64,000 bases of DNA from Acanthopleuribacter pedis (GCF_017377855.1 NZ_JAFREP010000041.1:1-64000); one strand, 5' to 3'; counted from the stretch's first letter, positions 8,648 through 17,659 are shown. The notes: generated by a model not told the origin, from the sequence alone. A program made the numbers and translations.

Positions 8648-9580
8648 CTAATTAAGGCCGTGTTCCTTGAGCTTGTAGAGCAGGGAGCGCAGCGAGACGC
8701 CCAGGTGTTTGGCCAGCGCTTTGCGATTGTGGGGGTAAAGTTCCAGCGCGCGTTGGATCAGCACCGCCTCGACCTTGGCCAGATCGCCCTTGAGCGTGCC
8801 CGTGTCGGGCAGTTCGCCCTGTTGCAGGCCCGCGCCGTGGTCTTCTTCCGGGATGCTCAGTGCTTCAATGGGCATGTCCGTGATCATGCTTTGCAGCAGG
8901 CGGTTGCGCAAGTCGTGAAAGTGGCCGGGGAGGGACAGGCCGCGCAGGTGTTCCAAATCGGTTTGATTCGGGTGCGTTGATTGGATGTTCATTTCGCGTT
9001 TGAGTTGCGCGCACATGGCCTCGGCGACGGCATGGAAATCGAGCGGTCGTTGCGCGGGCGTCGGCAGCGCGATTTCACTGCCGGAAAGGCGGAAATAGAG
9101 ATCCTCGCGGATGGCGTTTTCGTACATCAGGTTGCGCAAGGGAATGCGGCTGGTGAACACCAAGCGACCGACAAAAACCCGCTCGCGGTTGGCGCCCACC
9201 GCGCGGTACATGCGTTCTTGAATGAAGCGCAGCATTTTGGCTTGGACGGTGAGCGGCCAATCCTCCAGACCCTCAATCACCAAGGTGCCTTGACCGGTTG
9301 CACCGGCCAGACCGCCGTAATCCTTGGTTGCGCCGCTGAAGGCGCCTTTTTGGTGGCCGAAAATTTGGCTTTCGAACAAGCCCTGGGTCATGGCCGCGGC
9401 TGGGTGGAACAACAGCGGTTCCGAATCGCGGTCGCCATGGCGGTGCAACAACTCGGCGACGGTGGTTTTCCCCACGCCGCTCGGACCCGTCAGCACCAGC
9501 AGGTTGGTCTGAGCCAGCAGACGTTTGGCTGTTTGGTAGCGTTCCTCCCAATTGGGATGGCGGCTGTACTCGCAGGTCAT
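8648..9580 (-). CDS. Sigma54-activator-like AAA+ protein with FIS-type HTH, degenerate ATPase motifs
   Basis: This 310-aa protein consists of an AAA+ domain (Walker A GPSGVGKT at 32-39, GAFSGA loop, DLYFRL arginine-finger region) and a C-terminal FIS-like helix-turn-helix (NRKALAKHLGVSLRSLLYKL). It has no N-terminal sensory domain. Usual activators carry GAFTGA and a Walker B ending in Asp-Glu; here the loop is GAFSGA and the Walker B reads LVIEGLED, so the Asp is Glu and the catalytic Glu is Gly. It may bind DNA without normal sigma54 remodelling. The ATG overlaps the stop of the upstream gene (ATGA at 9577-9580), indicating translational coupling. That overlap was used to choose this start over one 39 bp upstream. 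Confidence 0.75.
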   Translation of the reverse strand: MTCEYSRHPNWEERYQTAKRLLAQTNLLVLTGPSGVGKTTVAELLHRHGDRDSEPLLFHPAAAMTQGLFESQIFGHQKGAFSGATKDYGGLAGATGQGTLVIEGLEDWPLTVQAKMLRFIQERMYRAVGANRERVFVGRLVFTSRIPLRNLMYENAIREDLYFRLSGSEIALPTPAQRPLDFHAVAEAMCAQLKREMNIQSTHPNQTDLEHLRGLSLPGHFHDLRNRLLQSMITDMPIEALSIPEEDHGAGLQQGELPDTGTLKGDLAKVEAVLIQRALELYPHNRKALAKHLGVSLRSLLYKLKEHGLN

Positions 9581-10605
9581 TCGCGAACCGTCCAGTCGTC
9601 CGGTTTGTCCTGCAGCCACGCGCGCAGGTAGGGTTCGCCCGCCGTGTTGCCGTGGTAATAAACCACCAGCAGGCGGCCGTCGAGTTGGGTTATATCGCTG
9701 TAACCGCCGTCGTAGATGTTGCCGGGGAAGGTGTCGAGTACCAGGTCGGGCGCGTCTTCGAACGGACGGCTCAGCGCCGTCCCCGCCACCGGCTTTGCCT
9801 CACAGCCTTCCTCGTTTTCGTCGGAGAGGATGGTGCGGTAGCTGAGGTACACGCGGTTTTCAAAAACCACCGCCATGGGGGCGTGGGCGTGACTTTGCCA
9901 TTCCACCGGCTTTGACCATTGGTTCAGGTCGGGGGAGGTGGTGTGGTAGAGGGCAAAGGGTTTGCCGTGTTTGCGGCTGAACAAATGCCAGGTGTTTTCA
10001 AAAAAACACAGCGAGGATTCGTTTAGTTGTAGGGTGTCTGTTCCCGACGCGGGCGCGGCGAACACGCGCCATGCCGCACCGGGTTGGGTCCGCTTGGTGG
10101 CCAGCAGAAAAGGTTCCATCAAAACGCCCGGTTTGGTGCCGCCGTATGCGGGGAACAGGAAATCGTCACCGTGGACGAAGGCTTTGCCGTAAAAAACAAA
10201 CCAGTGCAGGCCGGGCACCGTGACCGCTTGGCGGTCGGGGAAGGAGAGGTCGCGGCTAAAGCTGACAAAAGAGAACATGCCGCGGTTTTTGTCAAAGTAC
10301 CGGGTGGCCAGGCTGGTTGTCTCCCCGAGGGGGCTGACAATTGCGTCCATTTCGTTGTGACCGGTTTTGCCGAAAAGCGTCGCCGTCTGGGGCTCGGGAC
10401 AGCTGTCGGTTTGTCCTTCCAAATAGGTGAGGAGGGCTGCTTTGTTCCAAGCCGCGCGTTGCACCGTCCCCCCAAATCCGTGGGTGCCCCATTTGCCTTT
10501 TTGGCCCTGTCGATAAAAGAGATAAAAGGAATCGCCGACCGTGACGCAGGTCGGGAAGGCGCTGTATTGGCCGGCGGCGCGGGGGACCAGGGTTTTAATC
10601 GGCAT
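9577..10605 (-). CDS. Sialidase/glycosidase-like beta-propeller protein
   Basis: This 342-aa protein has no signal peptide. It consists of repeated beta-propeller-like strands (YLFYRQGQ, SFVSFSRDLSF, HLFSRKHGK, LYHTTSPDLNQW, VYLSYRTI, LLVVYYHGN), reminiscent of five-bladed glycosidase or sialidase-fold proteins. The SPDLNQWSKP motif resembles sialidase/GH43-type blades. No catalytic assignment can be made by eye. It overlaps the AAA+/HTH gene by 4 bp and lies 16 bp downstream of a methyltransferase gene, so the three genes probably form one operon. Confidence 0.5.
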   Translation of the reverse strand: MPIKTLVPRAAGQYSAFPTCVTVGDSFYLFYRQGQKGKWGTHGFGGTVQRAAWNKAALLTYLEGQTDSCPEPQTATLFGKTGHNEMDAIVSPLGETTSLATRYFDKNRGMFSFVSFSRDLSFPDRQAVTVPGLHWFVFYGKAFVHGDDFLFPAYGGTKPGVLMEPFLLATKRTQPGAAWRVFAAPASGTDTLQLNESSLCFFENTWHLFSRKHGKPFALYHTTSPDLNQWSKPVEWQSHAHAPMAVVFENRVYLSYRTILSDENEEGCEAKPVAGTALSRPFEDAPDLVLDTFPGNIYDGGYSDITQLDGRLLVVYYHGNTAGEPYLRAWLQDKPDDWTVRE

Positions 10606-10621
10606 GGAACCTCAATCTGTG

Positions 10622-11368
10622 TTAGGTGCGGCGGTGAAGGTAGAGGTGGGTGCGTCCCCAAGTATAGTCCACTTCAATTTGATCGACCAACTGCAAGAAG
10701 GTGCATTCGGGCCAATCGGTGAGCGGATAGCTGGCGGTGATCACCCAGGCATCGCGGTGCAAGTCGGCCATGGCCGTGATCAGGTCGCCGATTAAACCTT
10801 CATCGAAGCCGGTGCCGTACAGGTAAACCGCATCGGCGGTGGTGAAGTCCACATCGCGCACATCGGCCAAGACAAACCGCAATCCCTGCCGGTCGCCGAG
10901 CAGGCGGGTTTTGAGCCATTCGGCCTTGTGGACGAAGGTGGGCACGTAATCGATGCCGAAAGTGGTTAGGCCGGCAACCAGGTGCAACCAAAAACAGGTA
11001 CGACCGCGACCGCAGCCAAGTTCAAAAAAACGGTGGCCGGGTTGTAAATCGCAGCGTTTGACGATGTGCGCCAGAATGCGCAGCGGCGTTTCGCCGTAGC
11101 GGAAGACATCGGCCTCGCCGCGCTGTTCGAGAAAGGTGCGACTGACGCGGTAGGCGTTGTGGGGCAGGTAGAGCCATGCCAGCAAAAGATCGGCGAGGGC
11201 GAAGCGGGGACGGGTGTAGTACCTTAGCTCGCCGAGGTAATCGCGCCACTCGCGCAACCAGGCATGCAGGGCGGTGGCGGCTGAATGGAAGGGGTTGAAG
11301 GAAACCTTGTTCACCGGTTGTGTTCCTTTTTCGGAATAAAGGCCGTTCGATGCGCCGAACAACCCCAT
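10622..11368 (-). CDS. Class I SAM-dependent methyltransferase-like protein
   Basis: This 248-aa protein has a Rossmann methyltransferase signature: FELGCGRGR as the SAM-binding glycine loop, then FGIDYVPT as the acidic motif II and FVLADVRDVDF as a motif III-like segment. The N-terminal 100 residues are helical and lack recognisable motifs. The substrate is unknown. It is the first gene of the minus-strand three-gene cluster, 16 bp ahead of the propeller protein. The start is the first ATG of the frame; an internal start cannot be excluded. Confidence 0.7.
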   Translation of the reverse strand: MGLFGASNGLYSEKGTQPVNKVSFNPFHSAATALHAWLREWRDYLGELRYYTRPRFALADLLLAWLYLPHNAYRVSRTFLEQRGEADVFRYGETPLRILAHIVKRCDLQPGHRFFELGCGRGRTCFWLHLVAGLTTFGIDYVPTFVHKAEWLKTRLLGDRQGLRFVLADVRDVDFTTADAVYLYGTGFDEGLIGDLITAMADLHRDAWVITASYPLTDWPECTFLQLVDQIEVDYTWGRTHLYLHRRT

Positions 11369-11676
11369 TCTAACGCGAATGGATAAGGCTGTAAGATTTT
11401 CCCCGAGCCCTTGTTTTATTGGGGTTTTCGGTCATGTGGCGTGGAACTTGAATGGCGCATAGGCATCAAGCATCGTTTTACCCACAACAGCCGTCTGTTC
11501 GACTTGTTATTGCCAGAGCGCGACGGCGGGTAAGGCGCTGTACCTCACCTCCGTTCGCGCGGGTTAAGGGTCGCGCGGCGGGGGAATGTGACCAACCAAC
11601 CGCCTCGGCCCGTTTTCCATGAGGGAACGCGGTGTTGAGACGGCACAACATTCCTTTTAAGTGGGAGCACTACCAA
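11369..11676. other. Divergent intergenic region
   Basis: This stretch separates the minus-strand methyltransferase cluster from the plus-strand L,D-transpeptidase-like gene and should hold both promoters. No confident promoter pair or repeat was seen. Confidence 0.35.
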
Positions 11677-12045
11677 ATGGCAGATCTCGAATATTCTATC
11701 TCTGACGAACGACTCTCTTGGCCCGCGAAAGGCCAATCCTGGGAGGCCGTTTCCGGTCCTTTCGGCAACGGTGCGTTGCCCGTGGGCGAATACCTGGTGA
11801 AGCGCAACCGCGTCACGTCCTTCACCGATGCCATCGGCCCTAGTTTCCGTGATCCCAGCGGCCAAGGTTTCTTTTTGCCGCTGGAACCTCAGTTCAAAAC
11901 CACGCGTTCCGGCTTCGGGATTCACCCCGACGGCGGTGTGCCGGGTACCCTGGGTTGCATTGGCCTGAAAGGCGGCACCAAGTCGTTCTACGACACCTTA
12001 GCCGGTGCGCCGTTCCAAGACCTGACCCTCGAAGTGAAGAACTAG
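11677..12045 (+). CDS. L,D-transpeptidase-like (YkuD/Tlde1-type) small protein
   Basis: This is a 122-aa protein with the segment SGFGIHPDGGVPGTLGCIGL. The His and the Gly-Cys-Ile pattern match the active-site signature of YkuD-fold L,D-transpeptidases and the related DUF2778/Tlde1 domain, in which the Cys is the nucleophile acting on peptidoglycan stem peptides. No signal peptide is visible, which is unusual for a housekeeping transpeptidase and more like a secreted effector or a protein with cryptic export. The ATG at 11677 follows GTGGGAG with 9-nt spacing; a GTG at 11632 would add 15 residues. It stands alone. Confidence 0.6.
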   Translation: MADLEYSISDERLSWPAKGQSWEAVSGPFGNGALPVGEYLVKRNRVTSFTDAIGPSFRDPSGQGFFLPLEPQFKTTRSGFGIHPDGGVPGTLGCIGLKGGTKSFYDTLAGAPFQDLTLEVKN

Positions 12046-12098
12046 GTTTTTCCTCGCGTTCGGGGCTGCCGCCGCGCGGCTCCGTGCGCGTGTCTTTT

Positions 12099-12704
12099 TT
12101 AGCGGAGTGCGTCGCTGGAAACCACCGTCCAGGTGTCGGCGGCGTCGATGTCGATGCGGGTGATCGAACCGTTTTTAATCGCGAGCCGGCGCGTTTTTTC
12201 TTCCGGCGGCAGCGCGCGACGCAAGGCGCAGCTCACCACCCCGCCGTGGACGACGACCAGCAAGCGTTGGCCTTGTCGTTCCCGCGCCATGTTCCCCAGC
12301 GCCTGGGTAACCCGTTGGAAAAACGCGGCATAGGTTTCGCCGTTGGGTACCGAGAATTCGGGCGTGGTGGAGGCAAACCGTTTGAACCAATCGGGGAACT
12401 GTTGTTTGAGTTCGACGGCGAGGCGGCCCTCGTAATCGCCGAAGTCGAGTTCGCGCAGGCGCGGTGCTTCGATGACCGCTTGCCCTTTTTGGCGGGCGAC
12501 GGGCGCGGCGGTATCGCGGGCGCGGCTTAAATCGCTGGCAAAAATCGCGTCATAGGTAGTATTCGCTAGTTTGAGGGCCAGCGCCTCGGCCTGATCGCGG
12601 CCAACCTGGTTGAGTTCGATATCGGTTTGGCCTTGGATGCGGCCCTCGGCATTCCAAGCTGTTTCCCCATGGCGCACCAAATAAATCTGACAAGCTTCCA
12701 TCAT
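12099..12704 (-). CDS. Histidine phosphatase family protein (phosphoglycerate mutase-like)
   Basis: This is a roughly 201-aa cytosolic phosphatase of the branch that includes CobC and GpmB. The phosphohistidine motif LVRHGETAWN is followed by GRIQGQTDIELNQVG, the ASDLSRARDTA segment, RELDFGDYEG and the second catalytic His in VVVHGGVV. The substrate cannot be read from sequence. The start at 12704 is supported by GGGGAGG just upstream; two consecutive ATG codons make 12704 or 12701 equally possible. The longer frame to 12731 lacks a ribosome site. Confidence 0.85.
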   Translation of the reverse strand: MMEACQIYLVRHGETAWNAEGRIQGQTDIELNQVGRDQAEALALKLANTTYDAIFASDLSRARDTAAPVARQKGQAVIEAPRLRELDFGDYEGRLAVELKQQFPDWFKRFASTTPEFSVPNGETYAAFFQRVTQALGNMARERQGQRLLVVVHGGVVSCALRRALPPEEKTRRLAIKNGSITRIDIDAADTWTVVSSDALR

Positions 12705-12839
12705 CGCCTCCCCGTGTTGCGGGCCCATCATACATCAAGGCGCCGGCAAAGTGGGTTGCTGGTTGTACCCTGTGATACCAAGCCGGGTTTGGGCAAAAAA
12801 TAGGCGCCCGCCGACCCCAAGCGAACATAAAAACCCGGG

Positions 12840-12984
12840 ACTTCGGCGGATTTTATAAGTCAAATGATTTGAGTAGGTTAGTGAAAGCTAGCGAAAATTC
12901 GCAAGATTTCAAAGGTGCCAAAAACAGACATCTGCGAAATCGGCCTCTTAACATACTGGGAATAAGTGTGTTAAAAAGGCTGCA
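12840..12984 (+). promoter_or_regulatory. Putative CRISPR leader
   Basis: This stretch immediately precedes the first intact repeat and is AT-richer than the genes around it. The array's degenerate repeats are all at the opposite end, which places the leader here and implies rightward transcription. The repeat's GGAAAC 3' end is in the same orientation. Confidence 0.6.
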
Positions 12985-14471
12985 GTCGCAACGGCCTACG
13001 GGTCGTTGCGCGGATGGAAACATCCTCTGGGCGCGGTAATGCATGTAGCTGACGTCGCAACGGCCTACGGGTCGTTGCGCGGATGGAAACTCGCCGGTAC
13101 CGGGGCAGATGAGCATCAACACAGTCGCAACGGCCTACGGGTCGTTGCGCGGATGGAAACCATTTTCCCGTGGGTGTCGCAGTTCGACGGGGTCGCAACG
13201 GCCTACGGGTCGTTGCGCGGATGGAAACTTCGTTAATGCGCTTCAAAAGATCATCGGCGAGGTCGCAACGGCCTACGGGTCGTTGCGCGGATGGAAACGT
13301 AGAGGGCTAGCCGATTAGCTCGGCTAGGCAAGTCGCAACGGCCTACGGGTCGTTGCGCGGATGGAAACGATGCTATCAAAGTAGATGCCTTGTTTGAACA
13401 GTCGCAACGGCCTACGGGTCGTTGCGCGGATGGAAACTACCTCAGTTCGAGATAACACGTCCCGCGGAATGTCGCAACGGCCTACGGGTCGTTGCGCGGA
13501 TGGAAACTGGGAAAAGGCCGACGCCACGCCACACAGCCGGTCGCAACGGCCTACGGGTCGTTGCGCGGATGGAAACACGCCCGGCATCTCCTCGGCTTTA
13601 GCCCAAACGTCGCAACGGCCTACGGGTCGTTGCGCGGATGGAAACTCGCCGGTAAAATCGGCGAGGCCTGCCTTGATGTCGCAACGGCCTACGGGTCGTT
13701 GCGCGGATGGAAACATCACCACGGAGTCGCCGGCCGAGGTGTACAAAGTCGCAACGGCCTACGGGTCGTTGCGCGGATGGAAACATCGTGGTCTTACCGG
13801 TAACAGACGGGTTGCTACGTCGCAACGGCCTACGGGTCGTTGCGCGGATGGAAACAGTCCTCGCCGCCATTCACGGCCGCCGGGAAAGTCGCAACGGCCT
13901 ACGGGTCGTTGCGCGGATGGAAACAGTCCTCGCCGCCATTCACGGCCGCCGGGAAAGTCGCAACGGCCTACGGGTCGTTGCGCGGATGGAAACTCGTGAG
14001 TCTCGATGTTCATCATTGGGCCAACTCGTCGCAACGGCCTACGGGTCGTTGCGCGGATGGAAACGTCTGGGTCGCCCGGATCAATAGGGCCACCACGTCG
14101 CAACGGCCTAAGGGTCGTTGCGCGGATGGAAACGTCTCCACCGGTTCCGGCCTGTTCGATGACCAGTCGCAACGGCCTAAGGGTCGTTGCGCGGATGGAA
14201 ACTTGCGTGTTATCCAACACGCAAAACACACCGTAGTCGCAACGGCCTAAGGGTCGTTGCGCGGATGGAAACGCTGTATACCGCGCGGCATATCTCGATG
14301 GCGCGTCGCAACGGCCTAAGGGTCGTTGCGCGGATGGAAACAGAAAAGTCCGAGAAGAGGACCCAAGCAAACTGGTCTCAACGGCCTACGGGTCGTTGCG
14401 CGGATGTCAACGCGGACCTGGTTGTTTTAGTGCATCCATAGTGCGTCGCAACAGCCAACGGGTCGTTGCGC
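12985..14471 (+). CRISPR. CRISPR array, 22 repeats of 37 bp and 21 spacers, no adjacent cas genes
   Basis: Repeats begin GTCGCAACGGCCTACGGGTC and end GCGGATGGAAAC. Each contains a perfect 7-bp stem (CGCAACG with CGTTGCG, positions 3-9 and 20-26). Spacers are 31-34 bp. Repeats 1-16 are identical, 17-20 (14097-14341) share a C-to-A change at position 15, repeat 21 (14375) has three changes, and repeat 22 (14445) retains only about its first 27 bp. Spacers at 13856-13887 and 13925-13956 are identical. Degeneration toward the right gives transcription left to right. No cas gene is in the window, so the array is orphan here or served in trans; the GAAAC 3' end fits type I or III systems but does not fix the subtype. 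Confidence 0.97.
14445..14471 (+). repeat. Degenerate terminal CRISPR repeat abutting the effector gene
   Basis: The first 27 bp match the array repeat with changes at positions 9 and 13; the 3' ten bases are lost. It ends 14 bp from the stop codon of the minus-strand 690-aa gene. A similar unit lies 3' of the paralogous gene at 30308. Confidence 0.75.
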
Positions 14472-14485
14472 TTCGTGATCGCGGC

Positions 14486-16558
14486 CTAAAGCAGGGGTTG
14501 GCGGCTTTTGGTGACGGTTTCGATGGCTGTTTGGATCGCCAGCACGTTTTGGTCGTATTTGTTGCCGCCGTTGAGCTTCGTGGCGGTGTCGAGCATTTCG
14601 CCCAACACTTCCAGCGCCTTGTCGTGGTGGAACTTGTTGTCGGTGCCGTCCACCAAGGTGGCGATGCTTTCCGCGTGCTCCTGTAACGCTTTCATTTTGT
14701 TACCGTCCGACTTGCCCGAAAGTTCCAAAAACGCCGTCGTGTTGCTCAGGTACTCCAGCCGTTTGGGGACCGGCATCTCGGTTTTTAAGAGTTCCGTCAT
14801 GTTGCTCAGGGCGCGATTGGCCGTGGTTTTGGCCAATGAAGGATCGTTGGTGTTTTGGGCCAACGCCAACTGAAAACGGGGGAGCTGCTGACGGGCGAAC
14901 AGTTTGGCCTCGTCTGACGAGCGCAGCCGGCCCAGCAGGTTGGTTAAATCACCAACGGTCGTTGTGCTGTACTTGGTGATGTCCTGTTTGTTCATGCCGT
15001 CGTAGTCGATGTTGTTGAGCAGTAACTCGCCTTCCTTGAGGTAGGACATGTTGGTGCCGAGGCTGCCGATTTCCAGCGCGGTGCTGGCGGCGTCGGTCAG
15101 GTTGTGCACCTCCTCCAGCTGCGTTTCCGAGTTGGTGGCCAGGTTCGATTGGATGTCGAGGGATTGCGTCCACTCCTGCATGCGGATATGGCCCGCCATG
15201 CCGTCCTGTAAGTTGTGGGTGACCTTGACGAAATCGGTGAGCGAGGCGTTCGAACCCTGCAACAATTGACCGGCCACCCACTCGCTTTCCACCGCGCCCC
15301 GTTCGGTGAAGTCACGGACATAGAGGTTGGCGTTGTGCTCGAAATCACGCACATGGTGGTCCGATTTGGTGAAGGTCCGCGTGGCCAAGTCAAATTCGAG
15401 CCGATCCTTAACCACCTGGGGAATGGAATCACTGTTGGTGTTGGTGCCGTCCAAGATCGAAAACTGGTAACTGTGGGTTAATTCGTGGGCCAGTGTTTTG
15501 AAAATCAAGGTTGGGTCGTTGCTTTCCATGGTTTGGGCGCGCAGGTTCATGTTGTTGGTGCCAAACAACTTGCTGCGCTCCGCCGAGTCCGAACTCTGGT
15601 TGAGTTGCAGTTCTACCTCGTTGGGGTAGCCGTGGGTTTCCGCGTGAAGTTTCATGAACGCTTTCACCGCTACCTCGCGGTCGTCCATGCTGAGATCTTT
15701 CCAAACATTGGTGTTGGGGTTAAAAATCTCCTTGAGATCGACTTCTTTCTCGACCTGCTTCACGGTGACTTGGACCTTGGTGTCCGACATTTTATCGACC
15801 ATGGTTTTCACCATGTCGAAGCGCATGCCCCGTTCCACCGCGGCGTGATCGACTTTGCCCATGGAGAGTTTGGGGGCGAGGGCGCGCACCACATTCCCCA
15901 TCGAGTGATCGCCGTTGATGGCGGCATCGATACTGTCGTTGACAATGGCCGTTTTTAATTCAATGGTCATGGCGCGCATGGAATTGGAGATTTGATCGCC
16001 TTGGCCCGCCGTTTTCATATCAGAAGCTTTTTGGGCCAGGGCGCGGCCCACCAACATCACCACCTTGTCGGCCGAGGTACCGTGGACGCCCGCGAATTTG
16101 TTGATCACACTTTCCACGGCGGTGCGGACATAACCCTTTTGGGTGTTGTTGAGGTTGTTGGGCCATTCCATTTCGTCGTCGAACTTGTTCATGATCAACT
16201 TGGTGGCCGTTTGCCGATCCACCGGTCCGTCAAGGAGTTGTTCACGCAGGGTATCGGCCTGGCTAATAATGTCGACAATATCGTCGCCGGTCAGGCCGGA
16301 TGTGCGCACGTGGGCGGCGGCATCGAAGTTGTCTTCGAAACTGGTATTGAGAATTTCGTTCATCGCCTCGCGGGCGATGGCCGGGGTGTAGTGGGACTCC
16401 AAGGTGGTTTTGAGCGCATTAAAAATGGCGGTATTTTGTTTGCTGGAGGTGGGCGTCTCTTGACCGACCACCTTGCTGTTCGACAGCTTGCTGAGCCTGG
16501 CCGACTGGTCTTCAATTTTGTTGCCGAAGTTTTGCATTTGCGATCGCGAAATCGACAT
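14486..16558 (-). CDS. Putative type III secreted effector with HExxH zinc-protease motif (copy 1)
   Basis: This 690-aa protein has no signal peptide. Its Ser/Asn/Gln-rich N-terminus (MSISRSQMQNFGNKIEDQSA) is of the kind seen on T3S substrates. The middle contains AHELTHSYQFSIL with H358-E359-L-T-H362, a gluzincin-type zinc motif, followed by a conserved DHHVRDFEHNAN...ERGAVESEW stretch that could supply the third ligand. The C-terminal 230 residues look all-helical. Two CesT-like chaperone genes lie directly upstream (49-bp gap), which is the basis for the effector call. A paralogue with the same layout lies at 30380-32458. The HELxH context resembles NleD/M91 peptidases; overall similarity to any known family was not established. 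Confidence 0.65.
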   Translation of the reverse strand: MSISRSQMQNFGNKIEDQSARLSKLSNSKVVGQETPTSSKQNTAIFNALKTTLESHYTPAIAREAMNEILNTSFEDNFDAAAHVRTSGLTGDDIVDIISQADTLREQLLDGPVDRQTATKLIMNKFDDEMEWPNNLNNTQKGYVRTAVESVINKFAGVHGTSADKVVMLVGRALAQKASDMKTAGQGDQISNSMRAMTIELKTAIVNDSIDAAINGDHSMGNVVRALAPKLSMGKVDHAAVERGMRFDMVKTMVDKMSDTKVQVTVKQVEKEVDLKEIFNPNTNVWKDLSMDDREVAVKAFMKLHAETHGYPNEVELQLNQSSDSAERSKLFGTNNMNLRAQTMESNDPTLIFKTLAHELTHSYQFSILDGTNTNSDSIPQVVKDRLEFDLATRTFTKSDHHVRDFEHNANLYVRDFTERGAVESEWVAGQLLQGSNASLTDFVKVTHNLQDGMAGHIRMQEWTQSLDIQSNLATNSETQLEEVHNLTDAASTALEIGSLGTNMSYLKEGELLLNNIDYDGMNKQDITKYSTTTVGDLTNLLGRLRSSDEAKLFARQQLPRFQLALAQNTNDPSLAKTTANRALSNMTELLKTEMPVPKRLEYLSNTTAFLELSGKSDGNKMKALQEHAESIATLVDGTDNKFHHDKALEVLGEMLDTATKLNGGNKYDQNVLAIQTAIETVTKSRQPLL

Positions 16559-16607
16559 AGTTTACTCCCTTCACCGGTAAAACTTGGTCGGGGTGGCCCG
16601 GCCTGGG

Positions 16608-17102
16608 TTAAGCAAATTGGCGGGGATCAAACTGTTGCATCAGTTGCGCCGCATCAAGGGGTTTGGCAGCCTCGTTTTGGTTGCCCTCTTCCGCTACCTC
16701 GTTGGATTTTTTGACGATGGCGGTCCATAATTCGGCCGTTTCCAGCATGCCTTCCACGGTTTCCCGCAAAATATGGGGCTCCAGTTCCAGGAGCGGCAAA
16801 CGATCCTGCAAAACCATCGAGGCGTATTCTTTTTCGTAGGCGAGGGTGGCCCCGCTGGTGCGTCGCCAAAACAAATTGGAGGTCATCGCGTATTCGATGA
16901 TGTTTTCCCGGTTGCGTTCCGGTAACTGACCCAGGATGACAAACAACAAACAGGATTCATCCGCGGCCAAATACTGAAGATTAAGCTCAATGCCCTCGGG
17001 AAACCGGAGCATGCCCAAACCTTCTTCGCTGAATTCCGGTGGCTCAAGGTGCAGCGATTCCGCCAGTTCCGTGGCTTGAGTAATAAGCTGTTGTTTCATC
17101 AT
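16608..17102 (-). CDS. CesT-like type III secretion chaperone (second of two)
   Basis: This 164-aa acidic protein has the alpha/beta pattern of class I T3S chaperones: an N-terminal helix, a strand-rich middle (ELNLQYLAADESCLLFVILGQLP), then NLFWRRTSGATLAYEKEYASMVLQDRLPL and a C-terminal helix with VEGMLETAELWTAIV. It is clearly related to the neighbouring 17147-17659 product and shares its FDPxxFA C-terminus. Such chaperones bind the N-terminal region of one effector in the cytosol and keep it secretion-competent. The gene lies between chaperone 1 (44-bp gap) and the 690-aa effector (49-bp gap). Confidence 0.7.
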   Translation of the reverse strand: MMKQQLITQATELAESLHLEPPEFSEEGLGMLRFPEGIELNLQYLAADESCLLFVILGQLPERNRENIIEYAMTSNLFWRRTSGATLAYEKEYASMVLQDRLPLLELEPHILRETVEGMLETAELWTAIVKKSNEVAEEGNQNEAAKPLDAAQLMQQFDPRQFA

Positions 17103-17146
17103 AAAGCCTTCTTTCTATGTGAGGATGCCGCCGAGATCAGGAGTGG

Positions 17147-17659
17147 TTAGGCAAAGCGGCCGGGGTCGAAATGGAAGCTGGGCGCGGCGCCGGTTGGTTC
17201 GGATGGAACATGATCGGTTGGCGCCGCATCCTGGTTTTCGGTCGGCGCCATCTGGGCGGCGCGTCGGAGAATGTCGGACCAAACGGCGGCAACCTCGGCC
17301 ATATGGGTCACCTTTTCTTGGAAATCGGCGGGATTGAGGCCCACCAGTTGAATGCGGTGTTGCAGGACAAGGGATTGTCGGTCGTCGTCAAAGGCGAGGG
17401 TTGCGCCGCGCGTGCGTTGCCAAAAAAGATTGGAAAACAGACAGTGTTCCAAAACTTTGGGGAGCACGTGTTCGGGAACCCGTCCCAAAATGACGAAAAC
17501 CACCACGGCTTTTCGTTCCGCAAAGTACTGGAAACTGAAGACAACCTGGTTGTCGTAAACAAGGTGGGCGTAATCATCACTTTTGAATCGTGCTTCCGGT
17601 CCGCCGAACGCCTCCGACAAACCCGACACGACCTCGCGAAAAATCTCCTGGTCGTCCAT
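17147..17659 (-). CDS. CesT-like type III secretion chaperone (first of two)
   Basis: This 170-aa protein has the CesT/SycE-type fold pattern: ARFKSDDYAHLVYDNQVVFSF, VVVFVILGRVPEH, NLFWQRTRGATLAFDDDRQSLVLQHRI and a C-terminal helix, then a Pro/Ala-rich linker and the terminal motif FDPGRFA. It is the first gene of the module and is nearly the same as the chaperone at 32475-33188. A TTGCAA/TAGAAT promoter lies 39 bp upstream of the start codon. No ATPase, needle or other apparatus gene is in the window, so the T3S assignment rests on fold pattern, size and gene arrangement. Confidence 0.7.
   Translation of the reverse strand: MDDQEIFREVVSGLSEAFGGPEARFKSDDYAHLVYDNQVVFSFQYFAERKAVVVFVILGRVPEHVLPKVLEHCLFSNLFWQRTRGATLAFDDDRQSLVLQHRIQLVGLNPADFQEKVTHMAEVAAVWSDILRRAAQMAPTENQDAAPTDHVPSEPTGAAPSFHFDPGRFA

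Noticed and set aside
13006..14441. Long open frames through the CRISPR array on both strands
   Set aside because: The translated repeats (for example SQRPTGRCADGN) are products of the 37-bp repeat plus spacers of near-constant length, not proteins.
15992..16714. Plus-strand frames opposite both effector genes (also 31496-32404)
   Set aside because: They mirror the conserved effector sequences; their similarity to one another follows from the duplication, not from coding.
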